From: Mycolicibacterium sp. TY81 | GTDB lineage: Bacteria; Actinomycetota; Actinomycetes; Mycobacteriales; Mycobacteriaceae | Direction of reading: 5' to 3' | DNA: 64,000 bases | Assembly (NCBI RefSeq): GCF_018326285.1 | Contig: NZ_AP023362.1 | Span: 248,001 to 312,000 of the forward strand | In this document: positions 31,536 to 41,978 of the stretch, piece after piece | Layout of the letters: every line of letters starts with the position of its first letter | Numbering within the stretch: position 1 is the first letter of the stretch | Translations under genes and position numbers: made by a program | Notes under the pieces: generated by a model | Database searches by the model: none | Seen by the model: only the letters and a program-made list of their open reading frames with translations | What the model was told of the DNA's origin: nothing

Positions 31536-32678
31536 ATGAAGCGGACAGTATTCGAAGCGGAGCATGAGGCGCTCCGGGAATCCACCCGGCAGTACATCGA
31601 GCGCGAGCTCGTCCCCAACGCCGAGAAGTGGGAAGAGCAGCGCATGGTCGACCGGTCGGCATTCGTCGCCGCCGGCAAGTACGGCCTGATCGGGTTCAAC
31701 ATGCCCGAGGAGTTCGGCGGTGGCGGGTCCGACGACTTCCGCTTCAATGCCGTCATCGACGAGGAGCTGGCCCGCTACGGCGGCCCGGCACCGTCGCTGA
31801 GTCTCCAGAACGACGTCGTTGCACCGTATTTCAAGCACCTCGCGAACGACGAGCAGAAGGCGCGGTGGATGCCGGGCATCGCCAGCGGCGAACTGATCCT
31901 CGCCGTCGCGATGACCGAGCCCGGCGCCGGCAGCGACCTGGCGGGCATCCGTACCTCGGCGGTGCGCGACGGCGACGACTGGATCATCAACGGGTCCAAG
32001 ACCTTCATCTCGTCGGGCATCAACTGCGACCTCGTCGTGGTGGTGTGTCGCACCAATCCCGAAGCCGGGCACAAGGGCTTCACACTGCTGGTCGTCGAGC
32101 GCGGGATGGAAGGCTTCGAGCGGGGCCGCAAGCTCGACAAGATGGGTCTGCACGCGCAGGACACCTCGGAGCTGCATTTCGAGAACGTGCGGGTGCCGCA
32201 GGCGAACCTGCTCGGCCAGGAAGGCCGCGGCTTCTACCACCTGATGCAGAACCTGCCGTCCGAGCGGCTCGGCATCGCGATCTCGGCGATCGCGGGCGCG
32301 CGCGAATCCTGGCGCCAGACACTGCAATACGCCAAGGACCGCAAGGCGTTCGGGCAGCCGATCGGCAGCTTCCAGCACAACCGGTTCCTGCTGGCCGAGA
32401 TGGACACCGAGCTCGACGTGTGCGAGCGGTACATCGACCGGTGCCTGGAGGGCGTGCTCGACGGCGACCTGTCGGCCGTCGAGGCAGCCAAGGCCAAGTG
32501 GTTCTGCACCGAGACCGCCAAGAAGGTCATCGACGGCTGCGTGCAGCTGCACGGCGGCTACGGCTACATGATGGAGTACCGCGTGGCCCGCGACTACTGC
32601 GACGCCCGCATCCAGACGATCTTCGGTGGCACCACCGAGATCATGAAGGACATCATCGGCCGCGACTTGGGTCTGTAG
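31536..32678 (+). CDS. Acyl-CoA dehydrogenase (380 aa)
   Basis: FAD-dependent first step of beta-oxidation. Motifs LAVAMTEPGAGSDLAG (FAD/substrate), FISSGINCDLVVVVCRTN, ERLGIAISAIAGARESWRQT, KDRKAFGQPIGSFQ and QLHGGYGYMMEYRVARDYCDARIQTIFGGTTEI in pieces. The terminal GGTTEI lacks Glu at the MCAD position, and the Glu in ARESWRQ suggests the LCAD/IVD placement of the catalytic base. Start MKRTVFEAE after GGAAGGCG. Third gene of the operon. Confidence 0.92.
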   Translation: MKRTVFEAEHEALRESTRQYIERELVPNAEKWEEQRMVDRSAFVAAGKYGLIGFNMPEEFGGGGSDDFRFNAVIDEELARYGGPAPSLSLQNDVVAPYFKHLANDEQKARWMPGIASGELILAVAMTEPGAGSDLAGIRTSAVRDGDDWIINGSKTFISSGINCDLVVVVCRTNPEAGHKGFTLLVVERGMEGFERGRKLDKMGLHAQDTSELHFENVRVPQANLLGQEGRGFYHLMQNLPSERLGIAISAIAGARESWRQTLQYAKDRKAFGQPIGSFQHNRFLLAEMDTELDVCERYIDRCLEGVLDGDLSAVEAAKAKWFCTETAKKVIDGCVQLHGGYGYMMEYRVARDYCDARIQTIFGGTTEIMKDIIGRDLGL

Positions 32679-32692
32679 GCCCCACAAAGCCA

Positions 32693-32730
32693 ATCGGCGC
32701 CCCTGCACAACGTGGTGCAGGGGCGCCGAT
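32693..32730. terminator. Bidirectional hairpin terminator
   Basis: Perfect 16-bp arms ATCGGCGCCCCTGCAC / GTGCAGGGGCGCCGAT with a 6-base loop and TTCGTTTGT after it on the plus strand. Lies between convergent acyl-CoA dehydrogenase and fasciclin genes. Confidence 0.85.
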
Positions 32731-32743
32731 TTCGTTTGTCTGG

Positions 32744-33490
32744 CTAGCGCGCAGCCGACGTGGTCGTGGTCGGGGTCGCCGAGGTCGACTCAGCGGCGCT
32801 CGGCGCTGCCGAGGTCGACGTCGCCGTGGTGACCGAGGTCGAGGTGGAGGTCTCGCTGCCCGCGGCGGTGACCGGGGCCGGGGCGTCCGCCAGGTCCAGC
32901 ACGGTGTCGATCACGTAGATGCGGGCGTTGCTCGCCTCGATGGCGCCACACACCAGCTTGGCGGTGTCGTTGACCTTGATGTCGCCGCCGTCGCCGGTCA
33001 CCTTGATCTGGGTGCCCTGCTGCGTCGGACGCTGGCCCTTGACGGTGTCATTGCCCAGCACGCCCAGGAAGACGTGGTAGTAGTCCAGGCTGGTCAGCGC
33101 GGCCGGGTCGGCCTTCAGGGCCTCCAGCTTGGCCGGGTCCAGCGCCGCGAAGGCTTCGTTGGTGGGCGCGAAGACCACGTACGGGCCGTTGTCCAGGACG
33201 CTGGTGATGTTCACGGCGGGGTTCAGGCCACCGGACACCGCCGAGTTGAAGGTGCTGATCGCCGGAATCGCGGCCAGCACCTGGCTCACCGGCTTGTTGA
33301 CCAACGTCTTCAGGTCGGGCATGCCTGCCTTGACCTTGTCGCAGCCGGGGCCCTGGGGGTCCACCGTCTTGTTGGTCGGCGGCGGCAGCGGCGGCGGGTC
33401 CGCGTAAGCGGACACTGCCAGCGGCAGCGATGCGGTCAGGGCGGCGACGGCCGCGGTTACGCCCAGAAATCTGCTGGTGCGAGTCTTCAT
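32744..33490 (-). CDS. Secreted fasciclin-domain protein (248 aa)
   Basis: Signal peptide (LGVTAAVAALTASLPLAVSAYA), Pro-rich start, one FAS1 domain (KPVSQVLAAIPAISTFNSAV, YVVFAPTNEAFAAL, ISSVL-type loops, ARIYVIDTVLDL) and a ~60-residue Ser/Thr-rich tail (TSTSTSVTTATSTSAAPSAA) that is probably O-glycosylated. Relative of MPT70/MPB83. Cell-surface adhesion or lipid binding is the usual guess. Confidence 0.9.
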   Translation of the reverse strand: MKTRTSRFLGVTAAVAALTASLPLAVSAYADPPPLPPPTNKTVDPQGPGCDKVKAGMPDLKTLVNKPVSQVLAAIPAISTFNSAVSGGLNPAVNITSVLDNGPYVVFAPTNEAFAALDPAKLEALKADPAALTSLDYYHVFLGVLGNDTVKGQRPTQQGTQIKVTGDGGDIKVNDTAKLVCGAIEASNARIYVIDTVLDLADAPAPVTAAGSETSTSTSVTTATSTSAAPSAAESTSATPTTTTSAAR

Positions 33491-33623
33491 GGTTCGGCTC
33501 CTCAGCTGTTCATGACGCGCACCCCGCCCGACCGGGGAGACCCCATCCGGGGCGTGGCGCCCGTCGAATGGTAATGGCTGGCGCTGCGAAACAGCAAAAT
33601 CAGCTACCGGCGGTCCGTTTTGG

Positions 33624-34844
33624 TCAAGTGGTTCTGACCTGCACTTTTCGCACGCTGAAGCACAGCGCCGCGGCGACCGCGCACAAGCCGGCCGCCAGTT
33701 GAAAGGCCAGGTCATAGTTACCTTGTAGGTCCCGGAGCCAGCCGGCTGCGGCCGCTGCGACCGCGGCGCCGACCTGATGTGCGGCAAACACCCAGCCGAA
33801 CACCACGGGGGACCGATCACCGAAGTAGTCGCGGCACAGCGCGATCGTGGGCGGCACCGTGGCAACCCAGTCCAGGCCGTAGAAGACGATGAACACCCAG
33901 GTGCCCGGGTCGGCGTGCGGAGAAAGCAGCGAAGGCAGCAGCATCAGCGAAATGCCGCGGCCGACGTAGTAGACGGTCAGTAGCAGCCGCGGATCAACCC
34001 GGTCGGTGAGCCAGCCCGAACAGACCGTGCCCGCCACGTCGAGGACGCCGATGGTGGCCAGCAGGCTCGCGGCGACGGTCGTCGGCATGCCATGGTCGCC
34101 CGCGGCAGGGATGAAGTGGGTGCCGATCAGCCCGTTGGTGGTCATGCCACAGATCGCGAAGCTGCCGGCCAGGAGCCAGAACACCGGCACCCGCGCACCG
34201 ATGACGAGCCCGTCCAGCGCGGCCCGGAAGCCGTTCGCGGGTGCCGCGGTGGGTGCGGGCGGGTGGTGGCGCATGACGATGAGGGCGGGTGCGATGACCG
34301 CGAACGCGGCCGCGGCGACGATGAGGCAGGCCCAGCGCCAGCCGTGACGGGTCGCGACCTCGGCGACGAGCGGCAGGAAGATCAGCTGCCCGGTGGCGCT
34401 GGCCGCCGTCAGCACGCCGGTCACCAGGCCGCGCCGTTCGTCGAACCAGCGGGTGGCGACGGTCGCGACGAAGCCCATCGAGATGCATCCGGTGCCGATG
34501 CCGACCAATACGCCCCAGCACGCCACCAGTTGCCAGCCGGTCGTCATCCGGACCGACAGCGCCGAACCGGCCGTGATCAACCCCAGCGCCACGGTCAGCA
34601 CCGGCCGGACCCCGAACCGGTCCATCAGGGCTGCCGCGAACGGCGCGGTGACTCCGAACAGCGTCATGTTGACCGACATCGCCAGGCCCACCGTGGCGTG
34701 CGACCAGCCGAACTCGTGGTGCAGCGGCGTCATCAGCACGCCGGGTACGGCGCGGAAACCGGCGGCGGCCAGGATGGCGAGGAAACTGACGGCGGCCACC
34801 GTCCATGCGGCGCGAGTCGGCGCGGTCGTCGAGGTGAGCGTCAC
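33624..34844 (-). CDS. MFS transporter, monocarboxylate/oxalate-formate type (406 aa)
   Basis: Twelve membrane helices; conserved blocks GVLMTPLHHEFGWSHATVGLAMS at the N-terminus and GWLTDRVDPRLLLTVYY in the central loop. GTG start (VTLTSTTAPT). Closest in look to MCT/OFA-type carriers; substrate unknown. Confidence 0.88.
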   Translation of the reverse strand: MTLTSTTAPTRAAWTVAAVSFLAILAAAGFRAVPGVLMTPLHHEFGWSHATVGLAMSVNMTLFGVTAPFAAALMDRFGVRPVLTVALGLITAGSALSVRMTTGWQLVACWGVLVGIGTGCISMGFVATVATRWFDERRGLVTGVLTAASATGQLIFLPLVAEVATRHGWRWACLIVAAAAFAVIAPALIVMRHHPPAPTAAPANGFRAALDGLVIGARVPVFWLLAGSFAICGMTTNGLIGTHFIPAAGDHGMPTTVAASLLATIGVLDVAGTVCSGWLTDRVDPRLLLTVYYVGRGISLMLLPSLLSPHADPGTWVFIVFYGLDWVATVPPTIALCRDYFGDRSPVVFGWVFAAHQVGAAVAAAAAGWLRDLQGNYDLAFQLAAGLCAVAAALCFSVRKVQVRTT

Positions 34845-34955
34845 CGCACCACTCTGGCCGGTAGGTCGGGACCGGGCCAGTGGCAGAACCGACACGAACC
34901 GCACAGATTGCGCCACGCTCCCGGCCGGAGCGGCGTGCGACCTAAACTCTGCCGC

Positions 34956-35471
34956 ATGTCAGGACCGTTGATTCTTCCCATCCAGGGCCATGCGCCGCAG
35001 CTGCACGACGAGGCGTGGGTCGCGCCGACCGCATCGGTGCTCGGCCAGGTGACGCTCGCCGCGCGGGCCAGCATCTGGTACGGCACCACGCTGCGTGCCG
35101 AGTTCGAGCCCATCGAGATCGGCGAAGGGTCCAACATCCAGGACGGCTGCACCGTGCACGTCGACCCGGGCTTCCCGGTCAAGGTGGGCGCCGGCGTCAG
35201 CGTCGGGCACAACGCGGTCCTGCATGGCTGCACGGTGGAGGACGGCGCCCTGGTGGGCATGGGGGCCATCGTGCTCAACGGCGCCGTGATCGGCGCCGGC
35301 TCGCTGGTCGCGGCCGGAACCGTTGTGCCGCAAGGGTTCGTCGTGCCGCCGGGCACCATGATTGCCGGAGTGCCCGGCAAGATCCGGCGCGAGCTGACCG
35401 AAGACGAGATCAACCACAACCGCATCAACGGCCAGGTGTACGAGCACCTGCTCACCCTCCACCGCGGCTAG
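34956..35471 (+). CDS. Gamma-carbonic anhydrase-like protein (171 aa)
   Basis: Left-handed beta-helix with hexapeptide repeats. Zinc ligand positions are filled by His68, His85 and His90 (CTVHVD, GHNAVLHGC); Arg and Asp of the active site also present (LRAEFEP, NIQDGCTVH). C-terminal helix packs back (KIRRELTEDEINHN). May interconvert CO2 and bicarbonate or have an acyltransferase-like role. TAAACT seven bases ahead of the ATG suggests a leaderless message. Confidence 0.9.
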   Translation: MSGPLILPIQGHAPQLHDEAWVAPTASVLGQVTLAARASIWYGTTLRAEFEPIEIGEGSNIQDGCTVHVDPGFPVKVGAGVSVGHNAVLHGCTVEDGALVGMGAIVLNGAVIGAGSLVAAGTVVPQGFVVPPGTMIAGVPGKIRRELTEDEINHNRINGQVYEHLLTLHRG

Positions 35472-35482
35472 GAACTCGGGGA

Positions 35483-35527
35483 TTTGTGCACGATTTTCCG
35501 CGGGTGCCGCGGAAAATCGTGCACAAA
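35483..35527. repeat. Dispersed hairpin repeat, copy 2 (perfect)
   Basis: Perfect 21-bp arms TTTGTGCACGATTTTCCGCGG / its complement with a GTG loop. Shares 23 bases with the hairpin at 24924. Lies between convergent genes and should act as a terminator in both directions. Confidence 0.8.
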
Positions 35528-35546
35528 CCAGGGATGAGGATCAGCG

Positions 35547-35921
35547 CTACGACAGTTGATCCCAGTCGACGGCGTCGTTGATCGGCCGGGAGTTGTTGCG
35601 CTTGGCCGGCTGGCCACCCTTCGGGCTCGGTTTCCCGCAGAATTTCTCGACCGCCGACTTGACCTTGCTATTGAGCTTGAGATCAAACTGGGGCAGCTTG
35701 TGCGAGTCAAGAAGCTCTGAGATGTCGGTAGATTGCGATTCCCCGCCGATCCTTGCGGGTGCATATTCCTTCTGCGCGTACTCATCACAGGTGACCGAGC
35801 GGGCCGCGCTCGCACCACCTGAGTGCTTCGCGCCCGAATCATTTGAGCAGGCTGCGCTAACGACCGCCAGGGCGACGGCCGTCAACACGGTGCCTACGAT
35901 TTTGACTGGCAATGAGAGCAT
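35547..35921 (-). CDS. Putative lipoprotein with HdeA-like cysteine pair (124 aa)
   Basis: Signal peptide with lipobox VVSAAC, so probably lipid-anchored. Mature part has SVTCDEYAQKE and VEKFCGK, a two-Cys helical pattern like HdeA-type small proteins. Start MLSLPVKIV with AGAGGAA upstream. Function unknown. Confidence 0.7.
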   Translation of the reverse strand: MLSLPVKIVGTVLTAVALAVVSAACSNDSGAKHSGGASAARSVTCDEYAQKEYAPARIGGESQSTDISELLDSHKLPQFDLKLNSKVKSAVEKFCGKPSPKGGQPAKRNNSRPINDAVDWDQLS

Positions 35922-35998
35922 GGCCGGCGTTCCTCTTCTACCTGAATTTTTCCGTGAATAGTGGCGTGCACCTAGGTCCCGTGTCATCGAACGATCAC

Positions 35999-36403
35999 TT
36001 AGAACCGTTCCAGTCCATAGAGTTTCGTTCCGCTTTTCGTATAGACGGTGGCGTGATCGGCGGTGTCGAATCGTACGAGATAGGTCGCCGAGTTGGGTCC
36101 TTGTGTGACGGCGAGACGGTAGCGGCCATCTGAATCCATTTTCGACGACAATGAGCACGACATCGGTCCGCCGATATCGAGCGGCTTGCCGGTACTGCTG
36201 TCGTAGAAGAAGCCCTTGCAGACACCGGTATCACCGACGACCTTCAAGTTGGTGCCATCGGACGGTGTCCACTGACCCACCAGTGACGGCGGCGTGGGCT
36301 CGGCACCCGCGGCACAGGCGCCCAAAACGCTTGTCGCGCTGGACGCCGCGAGCAGGATGAATCCCGCGCCCAACATTCTGCTCCGGTGTGCAGCGACTTT
36401 CAT
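35999..36403 (-). CDS. Putative lipoprotein (134 aa)
   Basis: Signal peptide LGAGFILLAASSATSVLGAC with lipobox LGAC. The mature part (SLVGQWTPSDGTNLKVV, YRLAVTQGPNSATYLVRF) looks like a small beta-barrel. CCGAGGAG ribosome site. Function unknown; same strand as the preceding lipoprotein gene but separated by 77 bp. Confidence 0.75.
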   Translation of the reverse strand: MKVAAHRSRMLGAGFILLAASSATSVLGACAAGAEPTPPSLVGQWTPSDGTNLKVVGDTGVCKGFFYDSSTGKPLDIGGPMSCSLSSKMDSDGRYRLAVTQGPNSATYLVRFDTADHATVYTKSGTKLYGLERF

Positions 36404-36510
36404 CAGTTCGAACTCCTCGGCAGGTCGGCGTTGCGGATGATGCGTCATCACAGCCTGCCAACGAATGCCGGGAAGCGCAGTCCGCCGAACGGTGGACAGC
36501 GCCTGGCGAA

Positions 36511-36553
36511 TTCGGCGTGATCTGTGACGCCGACAGTCACAGATCACGCCGAA
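36511..36553 (-). terminator. Hairpin terminator of the MFS gene
   Basis: Perfect 18-bp arms TTCGGCGTGATCTGTGAC / GTCACAGATCACGCCGAA with a 7-base loop, beginning 3 bp past the MFS stop. Confidence 0.8.
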
Positions 36554-36555
36554 AT

Positions 36556-37839
36556 CTAAAGCGGGTGGGCCAGTTCGTCGGCCCGCATCCGCGCCACGGC
36601 CCACGCGATGGCCGTCAGGATGGCCGGGAGGACCCCGGACACCACGAAAATCCACTGCATCGGAACGATTTTCGACAGCGGTCCGGCGATGGCGAATGAC
36701 ACCGGCATGAACACCAGCGAGACGAAGAAGTCGAGGCTCGAGACCCGGCCCAGCATCTCGGTGGGGACCCGCAGTTGCAGCAGCGTCCCCCAGATCACCA
36801 TGCTGGCGCCCTCGCCGATTCCGACGAGGATTGTTGCGGCCAGCATGACGGGGAATGACCAGGTGCTGCCGACCACGACCAAGGGTAGTGCACCCAGGCC
36901 CCAGATCGCCATCATCGCGGTCAGATAGCGCCGCGGCATGCGGGCCGACGAAACTGCCAGCGCGCCAACGGCGCTGCCGATTCCGAAGCCGGCAATGATG
37001 AATCCGTATGCGCGGGGACCGTCTTCGAAGCGTTGTTGGGCGATGAACGGCATCAGCACCTCGATGGGTCCCAGCACCACCAGCACGTAGACACTCGCGA
37101 CCAGGAGCGTCCACAACAGCCACGGCGTGCGTGTCATGAACGTGAAACCCTCACGCAGATCATGCAGTACGTGCTTGTGCTCGGCCGGTTTCTCATCCGC
37201 CGGGACCGCAGTGGGCCGGGTCGCCACCAGCAGCACCAGTCCCACACCGAACAGCACCGCGACGGTGGTCGCACCGACACTCGGGAACGTCAGCCCGACG
37301 AGGACACCGGCCGCGGCCGGGCCGATGGCCTGCTGCAGCACGGGACGCACGACGCCCTCGATGCCGTTGGCTGCCAACAGTTGTTCGGCCGGCAGGATAC
37401 GGGGGAGCAGTGCACTGTAGGCCGGGAAGAAGAAGGCCACGGCGATGCCGAGGCACGTCGCCGCGACCGCCATGTGCCAAAGGCGCAGTGTCCCAGTCGA
37501 ACTGAGGGCAGCAATGGTCGACACCGCGACCAGGTTGATGACCTCGACGGTGATGATGATGTTGCGCCGGTTGAGCCTGTCGGCCGCGATACCACCGACG
37601 AGGACGAAAGCCACCAGGCCGACGCCTGCGCACGTCGCGACGAGGGACAGCGCAGCCGGATCATTGTCCAGCGCGATGACCTGCAGCGCGGCCACGACCG
37701 TCCACATGCCCTCGGCGAAGATGGACAGTGAGACGGCCGCGATGAGCAGCCGGTATTCGCGGAAACGTAAGGGCGCGAACACCCGCCAGCGGTCAGTGGT
37801 CCGCGGTTCGGGCGTCTCGACGTCGAACTGGGAACTCAC
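36556..37839 (-). CDS. MFS transporter, EntS/MFS_3 type (427 aa)
   Basis: Twelve membrane helices with FRVFAPLRFREYRLL-like start (WRVFAPLRFREYRLLIAAVS), VGGIAADRLNRRNIII in the A-loop and QLRVPTEMLGRVSSLDFFVS, a typical MFS_3 block. Exporter of a small molecule (siderophore or drug) by family; substrate not shown. Confidence 0.88.
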   Translation of the reverse strand: MSSQFDVETPEPRTTDRWRVFAPLRFREYRLLIAAVSLSIFAEGMWTVVAALQVIALDNDPAALSLVATCAGVGLVAFVLVGGIAADRLNRRNIIITVEVINLVAVSTIAALSSTGTLRLWHMAVAATCLGIAVAFFFPAYSALLPRILPAEQLLAANGIEGVVRPVLQQAIGPAAAGVLVGLTFPSVGATTVAVLFGVGLVLLVATRPTAVPADEKPAEHKHVLHDLREGFTFMTRTPWLLWTLLVASVYVLVVLGPIEVLMPFIAQQRFEDGPRAYGFIIAGFGIGSAVGALAVSSARMPRRYLTAMMAIWGLGALPLVVVGSTWSFPVMLAATILVGIGEGASMVIWGTLLQLRVPTEMLGRVSSLDFFVSLVFMPVSFAIAGPLSKIVPMQWIFVVSGVLPAILTAIAWAVARMRADELAHPL

Positions 37840-37906
37840 CAGTCCATGGTCCCGCGCCCGTCAAGCGATTTCCGGGCGTACGTCGGTATGAGTCACTGCC
37901 ACGAAT

Positions 37907-38034
37907 GTGCAACCAGATCACCGGATCCGCGAAATCGAGGCCCTGGTTGCACACTCGCGAACCCGTCGAAACGCATGATCCCGCGACTGTGCAATCAGAG
38001 CGCGTCAACCGCGGATCTGGTGATCTGTTTGCAC
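37907..38034. repeat. Long imperfect inverted repeat with dispersed motif
   Basis: Arms of 25 bp (GTGCAACCAGATCACCGGATCCGCG and its near complement, 2 mismatches) enclose about 78 bases with GTTGCACACTCGCGA and CCGCGACTGTGCAATC. It carries CGGATCCGCGAAATCG, found in reverse at 48441. The whole gap 37840-38056 between the MFS start and the EchA stop holds no gene. Confidence 0.65.
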
Positions 38035-38056
38035 GCTCGTGGTGTGGACCCGTTCG

Positions 38057-38848
38057 CTACACGTCCGAGTAGACGGGAGTCCGCCGCTGCTGGAAGGACG
38101 CCACGCCCTCGCGGAAGTCGGCGGCGTGCAAAAGCTGGATCTGCCCGGCGGTTTCACGGGCGAACGTGTTGTTCAGCTCGGTCAGGGTGGCGTCGTTGAT
38201 GGCCTGCTTGGTCTTGCGCAGGGCCACGGCCGGGCCGGACTTGAGCGTCGCCAGCACGCGGTCGACCTCGGCGTCGAGTTCATCGGCGGCGTGGACGGAA
38301 CTCACCAGGCCGGCGGCGAGAGCCTCGGACGCCGGCAGCTTCTCGGCCAACAGGGCCATCCGCATCGCCCGGGCCCGGCCGATCGAGGCGGCGACCAGAG
38401 CCGAGGCGCCGCCGTCGGGCATCAGACCGATCTTGGTGAACGCCAACAGGAACGACGACTTCTCCGACGCCAGGACGATGTCGCACCCGAGGGCCAGCGA
38501 CACCCCGACGCCGGCGGCGACGCCGTGCACCACTGCGACCGCGGGCTTGGGCAGGCTCACCAGCGCCGCGACGGCGCGGTTGGCGGCGTTCAAGACGGCG
38601 GCGGCATCAAATTTCTTGGCGTCCTGGTCTTCGGCACTCAGGCCCGCGCCGGAGCAGAAGCCCCGGCCCGCGCCGCCCAGCCGGACCACCTTGACCTCGG
38701 GATCGGTCGCGGCCTGGAGCACCGCGTCGCCGAGGAGTTCGAGCATTCCCAGCGACAGCGAGTTCAGCGTGTCCGGCCGGTTGAGCGTCACGGACAACAC
38801 GCCGTCATCCAGTGACACGGTCAGATCGTCGGATCCGGTGTAAGTCAT
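38057..38848 (-). CDS. Enoyl-CoA hydratase/isomerase, EchA10-like (263 aa)
   Basis: Crotonase family: VLSVTLNRPDTLNSLSLGM, GAGRGFCSGAGLSAEDQ, AVVHGVAAGVGVSLALGCDIVLA and AFTKIGLMPDGGAS. The usual GGG of the second oxyanion loop reads GVG. Divergent from mcr as Rv1142c/Rv1143 in M. tuberculosis (recalled). Probably acts on branched or unsaturated acyl-CoA. Confidence 0.9.
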   Translation of the reverse strand: MTYTGSDDLTVSLDDGVLSVTLNRPDTLNSLSLGMLELLGDAVLQAATDPEVKVVRLGGAGRGFCSGAGLSAEDQDAKKFDAAAVLNAANRAVAALVSLPKPAVAVVHGVAAGVGVSLALGCDIVLASEKSSFLLAFTKIGLMPDGGASALVAASIGRARAMRMALLAEKLPASEALAAGLVSSVHAADELDAEVDRVLATLKSGPAVALRKTKQAINDATLTELNNTFARETAGQIQLLHAADFREGVASFQQRRTPVYSDV

Positions 38849-38969
38849 TCAGTACCCCAGTTTCATGGGCGGGCCAGATGCCCGCACTAGACAGACTTCG
38901 TTATACAAGTAAGCTATGTTGCGGTCAATAGAACTGGGCTCAAACCGATCGACCAAGAGGTGCATTTAG

Positions 38970-40064
38970 ATGGCTGGACCACTGCAGGGACTGCGCGTTG
39001 TCGAGTTGGCCGGCATCGGCCCCGGGCCGCACGCGGCGATGATCCTGGGTGACCTGGGCGCCGACGTGGTGCGCGTGGAGCGCCCGAGCAAGTCCGGCAA
39101 GCCCAGCGGCGACTCGATGCTGCGCAACCGCCGGTCCGTCACCGCCGACCTGAAGAGCGACGAAGGCCGCGAGCTGGTCCTGAACCTGATCAAGAAGGCC
39201 GACGTTCTCATCGAAGGTTTCCGCCCGGGCGTCACCGAGCGGCTGGGCCTTGGCCCGGAGGATTGTGCCGCGGTCAACGAGCGCCTGATCTACGGCCGCA
39301 TGACGGGCTGGGGCCAGACGGGCCCGCGCGCCCTGCAGGCCGGCCACGACATCAACTACATCTCGCTCAACGGCCTGCTGCACGCCGTCGGCCGCAAGGG
39401 CGAGCGCCCGGTGCCGCCGCTGAACCTGGCCGGCGACTTCGGTGGCGGGTCGATGTTCCTGCTGGTCGGCATCCTGTCCGCGCTGTTCGAGCGGCAGACC
39501 TCCGGCAAGGGCCAGGTGATCGACGCCGCGATGGTCGACGGCTCCAGCGTGCTCATGCAGATGATGTGGGGCTTCCGCCGGCAGGGCATGTGGAGCGACG
39601 AACGCGGCACCAACATGCTCGACACCGGCGCCCCGTACTACGACACCTACGAGACCGCCGACGGCAAGTACATGGCCGTCGGCTCCATCGAGCCGCAGTT
39701 CTACGCCGAGCTGCTGGCCAAGCTGGAACTCGACCCGGCGGCCCTGCCCGGCCAGAACGACGTCGCCCGCTGGCCCGAGCTGCGCGAGATCTTCACCAAT
39801 GCGTTCAAGGCACAGACCCGGGACCACTGGACCAAGGTGTTCACCGGCTCGGACGCGTGCGTCAGCCCCGTCCTGAGCTTCGCCGAGGTCGAGACCGAGC
39901 CGCACATCGCCGAGCGCGACACCTTCTTCCGGTTCTCGCCCGACGACGGCGACAACCTCGAGCCGATGCCCGCGCCGCGGTTCTCCCGCAGCGTGCCGAG
40001 CGTTCCGACGCCGCCTCGCGTGCCCGGTTCCGACACCGAGTCGGTCCTGCGCGACTGGGCCTGA
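38970..40064 (+). CDS. mcr: Alpha-methylacyl-CoA racemase (364 aa)
   Basis: CoA-transferase family III enzyme that inverts 2-methylacyl-CoA so that methyl-branched chains, including sterol side chains, can enter beta-oxidation. All three catalytic residues known from M. tuberculosis MCR are at identical numbers: His126 (AGHDINY), Asp156 (NLAGDFGGG) and Glu241 (GSIEPQFY). Length matches (about 360). Starts an operon with the SDR and NMO-like genes. Confidence 0.95.
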   Translation: MAGPLQGLRVVELAGIGPGPHAAMILGDLGADVVRVERPSKSGKPSGDSMLRNRRSVTADLKSDEGRELVLNLIKKADVLIEGFRPGVTERLGLGPEDCAAVNERLIYGRMTGWGQTGPRALQAGHDINYISLNGLLHAVGRKGERPVPPLNLAGDFGGGSMFLLVGILSALFERQTSGKGQVIDAAMVDGSSVLMQMMWGFRRQGMWSDERGTNMLDTGAPYYDTYETADGKYMAVGSIEPQFYAELLAKLELDPAALPGQNDVARWPELREIFTNAFKAQTRDHWTKVFTGSDACVSPVLSFAEVETEPHIAERDTFFRFSPDDGDNLEPMPAPRFSRSVPSVPTPPRVPGSDTESVLRDWA

Positions 40065-40104
40065 GGCGCCCACAGATTTCCGTAACAAGAAGGGAATTGC
40101 ATCA

Positions 40105-41858
<1,754 letters not shown>

Positions 41859-41873
41859 TTCGACCGTAGTGCG

Positions 41874-41909
41874 CTGAGGGCTGTGACTCGGGGGAGTCAC
41901 AGCCCTCAG
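41874..41909 (+). terminator. Hairpin terminator of the mcr operon
   Basis: Perfect 16-bp arms CTGAGGGCTGTGACTC / GAGTCACAGCCCTCAG with loop GGGG, 16 bp past the NMO-like stop. No U-run follows. Confidence 0.75.
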
Positions 41910-41978
41910 TGCATTCGGCAGCCGGTAGCCGGGTAGCTTTTGGCCGTAAGCGACCCGGTACGCGTTAAGGACGTTGAT

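Noticed and set aside
31628..33574. 648-codon plus-strand frame
   Set aside because: Arg/Gly-rich shadow of the acyl-CoA dehydrogenase and of the fasciclin gene on the other strand.
38860..38935. KstR2-like site before mcr
   Set aside because: The short dyad around CTTCGTTATACAAGTAAG does not fit the KstR or KstR2 consensus as I know it.
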